Shown here one piece after another: positions 17,537-26,077 of a stretch of DNA of 64,000 nucleotides. The number at the start of each line of letters is the position of its first letter. The first letter of the stretch is position 1. The notes under the pieces were generated by a model. That model saw only the letters and a list, made by a program, of their open reading frames with translations, ran no database searches and was not told where the DNA came from. Source of the DNA: Brenneria nigrifluens DSM 30175 = ATCC 13028 (GTDB taxonomy: Bacteria > Pseudomonadota > Gammaproteobacteria > Enterobacterales > Enterobacteriaceae); contig NZ_CP034036.1 in the NCBI RefSeq assembly GCF_005484965.1, forward strand, positions 1,488,001-1,552,000. Reading direction: 5' to 3'. Both the position numbers and the translations under genes were made by a program.

Positions 17537-18031
17537 ATGGAAATGACGAATGCCCAGAGATTGATCCTTTCAAATCAATATAAAATGATGACCATGCTCG
17601 ATCCGGATAATGCAGAGCGCTACCGCCGGTTGCAAACCATCATCGAGCGCGGCTACGGTTTGCAAATGCGCGAGTTGGATCGCGATTTCGGCGATCTGAG
17701 CGAAGAGGTCTGTCGCACTATTATCAACATCATGGAAATGCATCACGCCCTGCAGGTCTCCTGGGGGAATCTGAAAGATAAGCAGGATCTGGACGAACGC
17801 CGCCTGGCCTTTCTGGGCTTTGACGCCGCCACCGAGGCGCGTTATCTCGGCTTTGTGCGTTTTATGGTGCACGTGGAAGGGCGCTATCCGCATTTCGATT
17901 CGGGAACGCATGGTTTTAACGCCCAGACAAAAATGTGGGATAAATATGGCAGAATGCTGGCTATCTGGCAGTCTTGTCCGCGTCAGTATCATTTGAGCGC
18001 GGTCGAAATCGCCCAGATTATCAACGCCTGA
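17537..18031 (+). CDS. yfbU: Conserved protein YfbU
   Basis: Cytoplasmic UPF0304 protein of 164 residues, the same length as in E. coli, where a link to cell death has been suggested without a defined biochemical role. Recognisable stretches are MEMTNAQRLILSNQYKMMTMLDP at the start and VEGRYPHFDSGTHGFNAQTKMWDKY. The ATG 17537 has CAGGAG seven bases upstream; an upstream in-frame ATG at 17507 lacks this. It sits between yfbV and hxpA as in E. coli. Confidence 0.94.
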   Translation: MEMTNAQRLILSNQYKMMTMLDPDNAERYRRLQTIIERGYGLQMRELDRDFGDLSEEVCRTIINIMEMHHALQVSWGNLKDKQDLDERRLAFLGFDAATEARYLGFVRFMVHVEGRYPHFDSGTHGFNAQTKMWDKYGRMLAIWQSCPRQYHLSAVEIAQIINA

Positions 18032-18052
18032 TTAATTGCCAAGGAGCCCGCC

Positions 18053-18709
18053 GTGGAGTGTAAAGGTTTTCTGTTTGATCTGGATGGTACGCTAGTCGAT
18101 TCATTGCCGGCCGTTGAGCGGGCCTGGGCTAACTGGGCGCAAGCGCACGGTATCGAACCGCAGGACGTTCTCGATTTCATTCATGGCAAACAGGCGATTA
18201 CCTCTCTGCGCCACTTTCTCAAGGGGCAGACAGAAGAATCGATCCAGCTGGAGTTCGCCGCGCTGGAAAAAATAGAGGCGGCGGATACGCACGGCGTTGT
18301 CGCCATGCCGGGCGCGAAGGCGCTGCTGGAACGGCTGGATGGGCTGGGTATTCCCTGGGCGATCGTCACGTCCGGCACCGTGCCTATCGCCAGCGCCCGT
18401 CATCAGGCCGGCGGGTTGCCTGCGCCGCATGCCTTTATTACCGCGGAGCAGGTGGCGCAGGGCAAACCCCATCCCGACGCCTACTTGTTAGGCGCACGGC
18501 GGCTGGAATTGAAACCGCAGGATTGCGTCGTCGTCGAAGACGCCCCCGCCGGGGTTTTATCCGGTCTGGCTGCAGGCTGTCAGGTTATTGCGGTAAAGGC
18601 GCCGTCCGATACGCCGCAACTCGATCGGGTTGACCTGATCCTGGATTCGCTGGCGCAATTGCGCATTGAGCCGTCGTCTAACGGCGCCCGGATTATCCTC
18701 AATCGGTAG
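18053..18709 (+). CDS. hxpA: Sugar phosphatase HxpA (YfbT), HAD family
   Basis: Haloacid dehalogenase-type hexitol/sugar phosphatase. The nucleophile motif FDLDGTLVDS is at residues 7-16, the cap domain follows, and motifs II to IV are present (IVTSGTV; KPHPDAYLLGARRLELKPQDCVVVEDAPAGVLSG). The start is a GTG at 18053 with AAGGAG upstream, giving 218 residues, near E. coli's 216. It lies 21 bases after yfbU, so the two are probably co-transcribed. A terminator follows. Confidence 0.92.
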   Translation: MECKGFLFDLDGTLVDSLPAVERAWANWAQAHGIEPQDVLDFIHGKQAITSLRHFLKGQTEESIQLEFAALEKIEAADTHGVVAMPGAKALLERLDGLGIPWAIVTSGTVPIASARHQAGGLPAPHAFITAEQVAQGKPHPDAYLLGARRLELKPQDCVVVEDAPAGVLSGLAAGCQVIAVKAPSDTPQLDRVDLILDSLAQLRIEPSSNGARIILNR

Positions 18710-18749
18710 TTTCGTCTAACTTATTGATAAAAACTTACTAAATATGATC

Positions 18750-18775
18750 AAACCTCGTATCCGCGGGGTTTTTTT
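18750..18775 (+). terminator. Terminator after hxpA
   Basis: AAACCTCG pairs with CGGGGTTT (one T-G wobble, six-base loop) and runs into seven T at 18769-18775. The T run doubles as the left edge of the palindromic repeat that follows. Confidence 0.75.
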
Positions 18776-18910
18776 ATGGCAGACTATCCCTGTCTGCCAC
18801 CCTTCGGGCCGCAGCAGGGCAGCGTTAAAAAATGCTCCTGCATTTTTTTATGGCAGACTATCCCTGTCTGCCTCCTTCCCATCCTATTGGTTCGCAGCAG
18901 AATGCTTATC
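18769..18910. repeat. Dispersed palindromic repeat, tandem pair (copy A)
   Basis: Two units each begin with a T run and ATGGCAGAC, then a seven-base loop and GTCTGCC (stems at 18778-18798 and 18852-18872, identical). Between them lie a conserved CCTTCGGGCCGCAGCA stretch and a second hairpin, AAAAAATGC-tcct-GCATTTTTT. The same arrangement recurs at 40028-40140 with compensating stem changes. It fills the spacer between hxpA and yfbS. Confidence 0.8.
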
Positions 18911-18940
18911 CATGAGTTTTTTTCCGTCAGGGGAACCGTT

Positions 18941-20773
18941 TTGAATAGCGAACTTCTCTGGGTCTTATCCTTGTTGCTGATCGCCATTGTGTTGTTTACC
19001 ACCAATAAATTACGCATGGACGTGGTTGCGCTACTGGTCATTATCGCTTTTGTGCTGAGCGGGACATTGACGTTACCGGAGGCGCTGGTGGGTTTCAGCG
19101 ATCCCAACGTTATTCTGATCGCCGCCCTGTTTGTTATTGGCGAAGGTCTGGTGCGTACCGGCGTGGCTTATCAGGTCGGCGACTGGCTGGTGCGGGTTGC
19201 CGGCAACAGCGAAATAAAAATGCTGGTGCTGTTGATGGTCGCCGTCGCGCTGCTGGGCGCATTTATGAGTTCAACCGGCGTGGTGGCCATCTTTATTCCG
19301 GTAGTGCTTAGCGTGTCCGCACGCATGAAAACATCGCCGGCGCGGCTGATGATGCCGCTCAGTTTTGCCGGGCTGATCAGCGGGATGATGACGCTGGTGG
19401 CCACGCCGCCCAATATGGTCGTCAGCAGCGAACTGGTGCGGGAAGGTATCGACGGGTTCGGTTTTTTCAGTATGACGCCGATTGGCATCGTGGTGCTGTT
19501 GATCGGCGTGGCGTATATGATGGTGGCTCGCTACTGGCTCAGCGACGCCCAAACCGCCGCGGCCAAAGAGGGGTGGAAAAGAAGAACTTTTCGCGATCTT
19601 ATCCGCGATTACAAACTAACGGGCCGGGCGCGCCGTTTGGCCATCCGCCCCGGTTCTCCTTTTATCGGCCATCGGCTGGACGATCTGCGTCTGCGTCAGC
19701 GCTATGGGGCGAATATCGTTGGCATTGAACGCTGGCGCAAATTTCGCCGGGTGATGGTCAGCGTGGCGGGAAATACGGAGCTGCGGCTTAATGACGTTCT
19801 GCTGATCGATATGTCCGCCTCGGAAGTCGATTTACGCGAGTTCTGCACCTCGCAGCGTCTGGAGCCGATGGTACTGCGCGGCGAGTATTTCTCCGAGCAG
19901 GCGCGTGATGTGGGGATGGCCGAGGTCTCCTTGATCCCTGATTCCGAACTGTTGGGGAAAACCCTTTACGATGTCGGTTTTCGCAGTCGCTATGGTCTTA
20001 GCGTGGTGGGGATCCGGCGCAACGGTGAAGCAATGGAAGGGATTCTGGCTGACGAACAGCTGCAGTTGGGCGATATTTTGCTGGTTATCGGCGACTGGCG
20101 CATGATTCGGCAGTTGCACACGCAGAAAAACGACTTTCTGCTGCTTAGTCTGCCCGCGGAGGTGGATGACGTGGCCCCGGCGGTCAGTCAGGCCCCCCAT
20201 GCGCTGTTCTGTCTGGCGCTGATGGTGGCGATGATGCTGACGGACGAAATTCCCAATGCGGTTGCGGCGCTGATTGCCTGCTTATTGATGGGAAAATTCC
20301 GCTGTATCGATATGGAAGCGGCCTACCGCTCCATTCACTGGCCGAGCATTATCCTGATTGTGGGGATGATGCCGTTCGCGCTGGCATTGCAGCAAACCGG
20401 CGGCGTAACGCTGATCGTTAATGGGCTTATGGATGTCGCCGGGGGATCCGGGCCTCATATCATGCTGGTGTGTCTATTTATTCTTTGCGCCGTTATCGGC
20501 CTGTTTATCTCCAATACCGCGACCGCGGTGCTGATGGCGCCAATTGCCATCGCCGCGGCGAAACAGATGGGGGTGTCGCCCTATCCTTTTGCCATGATCG
20601 TTGCGATTGCGGCTTCCGCCGCTTTTATGACGCCGATATCATCACCGGTGAATACGCTGGTGCTGGGACCGGGAGGATATAAGTTCGGCGACTTTGTGCG
20701 TATCGGCGTTCCATTCACCGTACTGGTGATGATCGTCAGCGTGATAATGGTTCCATGGATTTACCCTTTCTGA
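18941..20773 (+). CDS. yfbS: Putative SLC13-type permease with TrkA-C domains, YfbS
   Basis: Large membrane transporter of the divalent anion/Na+ symporter superfamily; substrate not established. It has hydrophobic blocks at both ends and two cytoplasmic RCK/TrkA-C domains between about residues 205 and 385 (AIRPGSPFIGHRLDDLRLRQRYG; VSLIPDSELLGKTLYDVGFRSRYG). I start it at the TTG 18941, eight bases after AGGGG. This reads MNSELLWVL, matches the E. coli start, and gives 610 residues, equal to E. coli. A longer frame from 18776 would begin inside the repeat. Confidence 0.9.
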   Translation: MNSELLWVLSLLLIAIVLFTTNKLRMDVVALLVIIAFVLSGTLTLPEALVGFSDPNVILIAALFVIGEGLVRTGVAYQVGDWLVRVAGNSEIKMLVLLMVAVALLGAFMSSTGVVAIFIPVVLSVSARMKTSPARLMMPLSFAGLISGMMTLVATPPNMVVSSELVREGIDGFGFFSMTPIGIVVLLIGVAYMMVARYWLSDAQTAAAKEGWKRRTFRDLIRDYKLTGRARRLAIRPGSPFIGHRLDDLRLRQRYGANIVGIERWRKFRRVMVSVAGNTELRLNDVLLIDMSASEVDLREFCTSQRLEPMVLRGEYFSEQARDVGMAEVSLIPDSELLGKTLYDVGFRSRYGLSVVGIRRNGEAMEGILADEQLQLGDILLVIGDWRMIRQLHTQKNDFLLLSLPAEVDDVAPAVSQAPHALFCLALMVAMMLTDEIPNAVAALIACLLMGKFRCIDMEAAYRSIHWPSIILIVGMMPFALALQQTGGVTLIVNGLMDVAGGSGPHIMLVCLFILCAVIGLFISNTATAVLMAPIAIAAAKQMGVSPYPFAMIVAIAASAAFMTPISSPVNTLVLGPGGYKFGDFVRIGVPFTVLVMIVSVIMVPWIYPF

Positions 20774-20805
20774 CGCGTGCGGGGCGCTCGCGGCATAAGG
20801 AGGCG

Positions 20806-21405
20806 TTACAACGGGGAGTCCTGGCTGATCTCATCCAGCGATAAACTGAAGCTGGGGATGAATACGGTCATGAAATAATCCATCTCCGGGCTTTGGCGCT
20901 GCTGTAACGTTTTTTCCAACCGGGCCTTGGCCAGGGCAAATTCCGTGTTGCCCGCCGACAACTCCTCCAGACATTTCAGATAGGCACACAGCGCATCGGC
21001 CTGCTTGACGATCGCCCGCTCTTCTTCGCTCATCTGTTGTTCGTCCAGCAAAGAGTGGTAATCCTGCTGTAGTTCCGCCGGCAGCATATCGATCAGTTTC
21101 TGCCGGGCTATCTTTTCAATTTTCTTATATTCATGGGCGATCTGCGCATTGTAATACTTGATGGGGGTAGGCATATCTCCGGTCAGAACTTCGCTGGCGT
21201 CGTGGTACATCGCCAGCAGGGCGATACGCTCCGCATTAATGTTGCCATTGAACTTGCGGTTTTTTATCACCGCCAGCGCGTGGGCGACAAAGGAGACCTG
21301 AAGACTGTGCTCTGATACGTTTTCTGTGCGGACGTTACGCATCAGCGGCCAACGGCTAATGAGTTTCAGACGGGATAAATGGGCAAAAAAGTGACTCTGA
21401 ATCAT
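20806..21405 (-). CDS. yfbR: 5'-deoxynucleotidase YfbR
   Basis: HD-domain enzyme that dephosphorylates deoxyribonucleoside 5'-monophosphates and takes part in thymidylate salvage. Metal ligands are visible: His in SEHSLQVSFVAHAL, the HD pair in MYHDASEVLTGDMPTP, and the distal Asp in VKQADALCAYL. The ATG 21405 (MIQSHFFAHLSRL) gives 199 residues as in E. coli and has GAGAG upstream; a frame opening at 21504 adds a non-family extension. It is 126 bases downstream of alaA on the same strand. Confidence 0.94.
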   Translation of the reverse strand: MIQSHFFAHLSRLKLISRWPLMRNVRTENVSEHSLQVSFVAHALAVIKNRKFNGNINAERIALLAMYHDASEVLTGDMPTPIKYYNAQIAHEYKKIEKIARQKLIDMLPAELQQDYHSLLDEQQMSEEERAIVKQADALCAYLKCLEELSAGNTEFALAKARLEKTLQQRQSPEMDYFMTVFIPSFSLSLDEISQDSPL

Positions 21406-21531
21406 GACAATCTCTCGGACAGCGGCACGATGGAAATCTATTGTGGCACCTGGCGGGGATAATGCAAACATCACCCCGCTCCGGCGCGGGCGCTCAGACG
21501 GCACGCCCGGCGCCGGGAAACGGGCGTTGCG

Positions 21532-22746
21532 TTACTGGCGATAGTTCTCCAGGAAGCGGCCCAGCTTATGCACGGCCATATCCAGTTCGTCGATACGGGG
21601 CAGAGTCACGATGCGCACATGGTCCGGATAAGGCCAGTTGAACGCCGTTCCCTGAACCAGCAATACTTTTTCCTGCAAAAGAAGATCCAGCACCAGTTTC
21701 TGGTCGTCTTGAATGTTAAAGCGTTTGGCGTCGATACGCGGAAACATATAGAGCGCGCCGCGCGGTTTTACGCAGGATACGCCGGGGATCTGGTTAATCA
21801 GCTCCCAGGCGCGGTTACGCTGTTCGTATAATCGCCCTCCGGGCTGAATAAACTCGCTGATGCTTTGATAACCGCCAATGGCGGTCTGAATGGCGTGCTG
21901 CATGGGAACATTGGCGCACAAACGCATCGACGCCAGCATTTCCAATCCTTCGATGTAGCCTTTGGCGTGCTTTTTCGGCCCGTTCAGCACCATCCAGCCC
22001 TGGCGGAAGCCGGCGACGCGATAGGTCTTTGATAACCCGTTAAAGGTTAAGGTCAGCAGATCCGGCGCCAGTGCGGCAATCGAATGGTGCCGGGCATCGT
22101 CATAGAGGATTTTGTCGTAAATTTCGTCGGCGAAAATGATCAGGCCGTGTTCGCGGGCGATGGCCACGATTTCCAGCAGCAGTTCTTTGCTGTATACCGC
22201 GCCCGTCGGGTTGTTGGGATTAATAATCACAATTCCCCGGGTACGAGGCGTGATCTTGCTGCGGATATCGTCCAGATCCGGGAACCAGTCGGATTCTTCA
22301 TCACATAAATAATGTACCGCGTTGCCATTGGACAGCGACACGGCCGCCGTCCACAGCGGGTAGTCCGGCGCCGGGACCAGCATCTCATCGCCGCTGTTGA
22401 GTAATGCCTGCATCGACTGCACAATCAGTTCGGAGACGCCGTTGCCGATATAAACGTCTTCGACGGTCATATCGCGCATATCTCTGGCCTGGTAGTGCTG
22501 TACGATGGCTTTACGCGCCGAATACAGGCCTTTGGAATCACAGTAGCCCTGCGCCGTCGGCAAATTACGGATAACGTCGACCAGAATTTCATCAGGGGCT
22601 TCAAAGCCGAAAGGGGCCGGATTGCCAATGTTCAGCTTAAGGACTTTATTGCCTTCTTCTTCCAGGCGCTTGGCTTCCTTCAGAACTGGACCACGGATGT
22701 CATAACAGACGTTCTCCAGTTTCTTTGATTTTTCAATCGGAGACAT
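21532..22746 (-). CDS. alaA: Alanine transaminase AlaA
   Basis: PLP-dependent aminotransferase that makes alanine from pyruvate and glutamate. The PLP lysine is in TFNGLSKTYRVAGFRQGWM; IINPNNPTGAVYSKE and the C-terminal HVRIVTLPRIDELDMAVHKL are classic fold-type I marks. ATG 22746 (MSPIEKSKKLENV) matches the family start and gives 404 residues; the frame is open 17 codons further but without homology. Divergent from lrhA across a 493-base spacer. Confidence 0.96.
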   Translation of the reverse strand: MSPIEKSKKLENVCYDIRGPVLKEAKRLEEEGNKVLKLNIGNPAPFGFEAPDEILVDVIRNLPTAQGYCDSKGLYSARKAIVQHYQARDMRDMTVEDVYIGNGVSELIVQSMQALLNSGDEMLVPAPDYPLWTAAVSLSNGNAVHYLCDEESDWFPDLDDIRSKITPRTRGIVIINPNNPTGAVYSKELLLEIVAIAREHGLIIFADEIYDKILYDDARHHSIAALAPDLLTLTFNGLSKTYRVAGFRQGWMVLNGPKKHAKGYIEGLEMLASMRLCANVPMQHAIQTAIGGYQSISEFIQPGGRLYEQRNRAWELINQIPGVSCVKPRGALYMFPRIDAKRFNIQDDQKLVLDLLLQEKVLLVQGTAFNWPYPDHVRIVTLPRIDELDMAVHKLGRFLENYRQ

Positions 22747-23239
22747 AAATATTACAAACCTTTTGCGGGAAAAGCGTATTCTCGGGTGGAATAGCATAAC
22801 CTGCTTAATGTACTCCTCCCATAGTACCTTTTGAAGAATGATTATCGCTTTCTCTGCAAATTATTACCCTGATGCACTATGAGGGTTGTGTACTAGTCTG
22901 ATAGTGCGATAGGGTGAGTGGCAGCAGGAACTTTCGCCACCGAATGGCTTTGCTATGAAAATACGCCTGCGGTTATTCAAAATAATGGAGATTATTTATT
23001 TTGCAGGCTGAAAAAAGAAAGGTAATTTTTATCGGATTAATCGTTTAACAATTAAGGAGGTGGATCCTTTAAAATAAGGATGACTCATCAATTGAAAAGG
23101 CGATTGTGGTAACGAAATATAAGTATTTTTTTGCCCTTATCGTGCGTCTGCGATAGTGTCTTTAAACTGTATGGGTTGTTACCAATACATGTAATAAAAC
23201 ACCAGGAATATTTTTGTTAAAAATTAAAATAGATAAGTG
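22747..23239. other. Long leader region upstream of lrhA/hexA
   Basis: AT-rich 493-base spacer between divergent alaA and lrhA with no standard gene. AAGGAGG at 23054-23060, continuing GTGGATC, is almost the full complement of the 16S anti-Shine-Dalgarno end, yet no start codon stands at a normal distance. A ten-codon frame (ATG 23080, ending TAA) begins 20 bases later. A long 5' leader is plausible, since the related pecT mRNA of soft-rot bacteria is reported to be controlled by a small RNA. Confidence 0.35.
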
Positions 23240-24202
23240 ATGAATCGTATGACTAATGCAAATCGACCAGTACTTAATCTTGATCTTGACCTATTGAGAA
23301 CGTTTGTCGCCGTTGCGGATTTGAACACTTTTGCCGCCGCGGCCGTTGCCGTACGCCGTACGCAATCGGCGGTCAGCCAACAAATGCAACGTTTAGAGCA
23401 ACTCATCGGCAAAGAGCTGTTTGCCCGTCACGGGCGCAATAAACTGTTGACCGGACACGGTATCCAGTTTCTTGGATACGCCAGAAAAATATTACAACTC
23501 AACGATGAAGCATGTACTTCATTAATGTACAGCGATATTCAGGGCACCCTCAACATCGGCGCCTCCGATGATACCGCCTACACCATCCTTCCTTATATTT
23601 TACATCGGGTAACCTCTGTTTTTCCTAAATTATCCATAGCCGTCAGCGTGAAACGCAGCGCGGAAATGTTGGAAATGCTACATCAGGGAAAAATTGATCT
23701 GGTGATTACCACGATGAGCAGTATGGCATTTCCCCACATCTTATTACGAACGTCGCCAACGCTGTGGTATTGCGCCGCCGATTATGCGTTCAGACCGGAA
23801 GAGCCCGTCCCGCTGGTGGTAATGGATGACCCCAGCCCTTTCCGCACCCTGGCGTTGGAGTACCTGACCGCGGCAGGCGTCCCCTGGCGGATTTCTTACG
23901 TGGCATCAACGCTGTCGGCCGTCCGTGCCGCGGTTAAAGCCGGTCTGGGGGTAACCATCCGCTCGGTGGAGATGATGAGCCCTGAGCTAAGAGTGCTGGG
24001 CGAGGAGGACGGGTTGCCGAGGCTGCCGGAAACCCGTTATTTTCTGTGCAAAAATCCGCAGCATGAAAGTGATCTGGCAACGGCGATTTTTAATGTGATT
24101 GGGGCGGGCGCTAAATCCTATATGCCAGCGGCGGATGATGCTTTGCTCGGTAATGACATCAACATCCCGCCTGCGGCGCCTCTGCTGAAGGATGTAATAT
24201 AG
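23240..24202 (+). CDS. lrhA: LysR-family regulator LrhA/HexA/PecT
   Basis: Global LysR-type repressor. In E. coli it represses flhDC; in soft-rot bacteria the HexA/PecT counterpart represses exoenzymes and motility. The winged-helix domain is LDLDLLRTFVAVADLNTFAAAAVAV, then RRTQSAVSQQMQRLEQLIGKELFAR; the effector domain follows (GTLNIGASDDTAYTILPYIL). I start at ATG 23240, giving 320 residues; MTNANRP two codons later is the alternative. The position between alaA and nuoA is conserved across enterobacteria. A leader of nearly 500 bases suggests post-transcriptional control. Confidence 0.94.
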   Translation: MNRMTNANRPVLNLDLDLLRTFVAVADLNTFAAAAVAVRRTQSAVSQQMQRLEQLIGKELFARHGRNKLLTGHGIQFLGYARKILQLNDEACTSLMYSDIQGTLNIGASDDTAYTILPYILHRVTSVFPKLSIAVSVKRSAEMLEMLHQGKIDLVITTMSSMAFPHILLRTSPTLWYCAADYAFRPEEPVPLVVMDDPSPFRTLALEYLTAAGVPWRISYVASTLSAVRAAVKAGLGVTIRSVEMMSPELRVLGEEDGLPRLPETRYFLCKNPQHESDLATAIFNVIGAGAKSYMPAADDALLGNDINIPPAAPLLKDVI

Positions 24203-24846
24203 CGGCGTGAAAAGTCGGACATCGTTCGGGTCAAAGGATCCGACCTGAACGATGGCGGCTTATATTATCGCGTTGTACCCAGGTTAACGAATCTGTATTC
24301 GGGCCTTTTCTCCTCTCCCAGACGGGCGAAAAGTTGTTATCGCCGCTCCTCCTCGTATTTATGAAATCATGGTTCCTTTTTTTTAAACTGAAGGTGTAAA
24401 AAATCATCCCGAAACCGCTGTTGACCCGGCCAGTTTTTTTACTAACTAAATTGGGAAAAATGTGTGCCAGATCAAAAAATAACCCTAATAACACTATGGG
24501 AGAACAGGCATTTCTTTTGAAAATGGTATAGTGGCCGGGTAAACCTAAAGTTGCCTGCGATAGCAAGTTGTTAATGTGTAACTGCCACTGACTCGATTTA
24601 GCCTGAGAGGGGGGATGGATATGTTAACAAAACTGTATGCATGTAAACTAATATACTGCTATTTTTAGTAAGGTTGAAAAAAAGGTTATAAAATTAGGGG
24701 TTCAGCCAGAGGGAAGCCGCTTACCTGACACGTTTCCGTGCTTTTTGTATGGTTATTGACCTTTTCCTTTTAATCGATGTGGTGCATTAGCTGCCGAAAA
24801 TGAAGAGCAGACGTTACCCGCCACTTTTGATGAGTAAGCAACGAGT
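24203..24846. other. Intergenic region lrhA-nuoA (nuo promoter region)
   Basis: 644 bases holding the control region of the nuo operon. A 12-base hairpin, ATCGTTCGGGTC facing GACCTGAACGAT (24221-24253, one wobble), follows the lrhA stop but has no T run. GTTAACAAAAC near 24623 is a possible ArcA-type site; I see no convincing FNR box or sigma-70 promoter. The rightward 200 bases are AT-rich. A minus-strand frame at 24231-24566 is not convincing as a gene. Confidence 0.35.
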
Positions 24847-25287
24847 ATGTCAACAACTACTGAAGTCCTCGCCCATCATTGGGCATTCGCGCTATTCCTT
24901 ATCATCGCCGTGGGCCTGTGCGGCTTCATGTTGACGGGGGGATTTTTGCTCGGCGGCAGAGCAAAGGCCAGAGCTAAAAATACACCTTATGAATCCGGGA
25001 TTGATGCGGTAGGCTCCGCGCGTTTGCGCCTGTCCGCCAAGTTTTATCTGGTCGCCATGTTTTTTGTCATCTTCGATGTTGAAGCCTTATATCTATACGC
25101 TTGGGCCGTTTCCATCCGGGAAAGCGGCTGGGTTGGCTTTATCGAAGCAGCCATTTTCATTTTGGTGCTGCTGTCCGGTTTGATCTACCTGGCACGCATC
25201 GGGGCGCTGGACTGGATCCCCGAGCGTTCCAAGAGACGGGTCGTTAAATCAGACGCGGTAAGCTCCGCCAACAATCATCAGCAGTAA
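24847..25287 (+). CDS. nuoA: NADH-quinone oxidoreductase subunit A
   Basis: Small membrane subunit of respiratory complex I, near the junction of the peripheral and membrane arms. The 146 residues have three transmembrane segments and the family loop KNTPYESGIDAVGSARLRLSAKFYLVAMFFVIFDVEALYLYAW. First gene of nuoA-N; nuoB begins 16 bases later. The start ATG is preceded by GCAACGAGT, a weak ribosome site. Confidence 0.97.
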   Translation: MSTTTEVLAHHWAFALFLIIAVGLCGFMLTGGFLLGGRAKARAKNTPYESGIDAVGSARLRLSAKFYLVAMFFVIFDVEALYLYAWAVSIRESGWVGFIEAAIFILVLLSGLIYLARIGALDWIPERSKRRVVKSDAVSSANNHQQ

Positions 25288-25303
25288 CAGCGAGGCATTT
25301 AAG

Positions 25304-25978
25304 ATGGACTATACGCTCACCCGCATAGAGCCGGACGGTGAGAATGACCGTTATCCCCTGCAACGGCAGGAGATCGTTTCCGACCCTCTGGAGCAGCATG
25401 TTCACCGCAGTGTCTATATGGGCAAGCTGGAGCATGCGCTTCACGATACGGTGAACTGGGGTCGCAAGAACTCCCTTTGGCCTTATAACTTCGGCCTTTC
25501 CTGTTGCTATGTGGAAATGACAACCTCTTTTACCGCGGTACACGACGTGGCCCGTTTCGGTTCCGAAGTTATCCGCGCCTCGCCGCGCCAGGCCGATTTC
25601 ATGGTCGTCGCCGGGACGGTGTTCACTAAAATGGCGCCGGTCATCCAGCGTCTGTACGAACAAATGCTTGAGCCCAAATGGGTCATTTCCATGGGAGCCT
25701 GCGCCAACTCCGGCGGGATGTACGACATTTACTCCGTGGTGCAGGGCGTCGATAAATTCCTGCCCGTCGACGTGTACATCCCCGGCTGCCCGCCGCGCCC
25801 CGAAGCCTATATGCAAGCGCTGTTACTGTTACAAGAATCAATCGGCAAAGAGCGTCGCCCGCTGTCATGGACGGTAGGGGAGCAGGGCGTTTATCGCGCC
25901 AATATGCAGTCCGAACGCGAACGTAAACGCGGTGAGCGCATCGCGGTGACCAATCTGCGTTCCCCCGATGAGATTTGA
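25304..25978 (+). CDS. nuoB: NADH-quinone oxidoreductase subunit B
   Basis: Peripheral-arm subunit carrying cluster N2, the last iron-sulfur centre before quinone. Ligands are visible: the adjacent cysteines in FGLSCCYVEMTT, one in MGACANSGGMYD and one in VYIPGCPPRPEAYMQA. The 224 residues are normal for enterobacteria, including the charged C-terminal tail. nuoCD follows after 99 bases, one of the longer gaps in the operon. Confidence 0.97.
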   Translation: MDYTLTRIEPDGENDRYPLQRQEIVSDPLEQHVHRSVYMGKLEHALHDTVNWGRKNSLWPYNFGLSCCYVEMTTSFTAVHDVARFGSEVIRASPRQADFMVVAGTVFTKMAPVIQRLYEQMLEPKWVISMGACANSGGMYDIYSVVQGVDKFLPVDVYIPGCPPRPEAYMQALLLLQESIGKERRPLSWTVGEQGVYRANMQSERERKRGERIAVTNLRSPDEI

Positions 25979-26077
25979 CCGGTAAATGATGAGTATCCCG
26001 ATCGCGTAATATCACGATAACAGTGTGCGGACGGGATCAGATACAGAAAATGGCACATTTAATGTGGTGACATATTT

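Noticed and set aside
24231..24566. 111-codon minus-strand frame in the nuo promoter region
   Set aside because: Composition is not protein-like, no family is recognisable, and it covers the nuo control region.
24616..24650. ArcA or FNR sites before nuoA
   Set aside because: Only partial GTTAA-type matches at irregular spacing and no TTGAT-N4-ATCAA; not enough to call a site.
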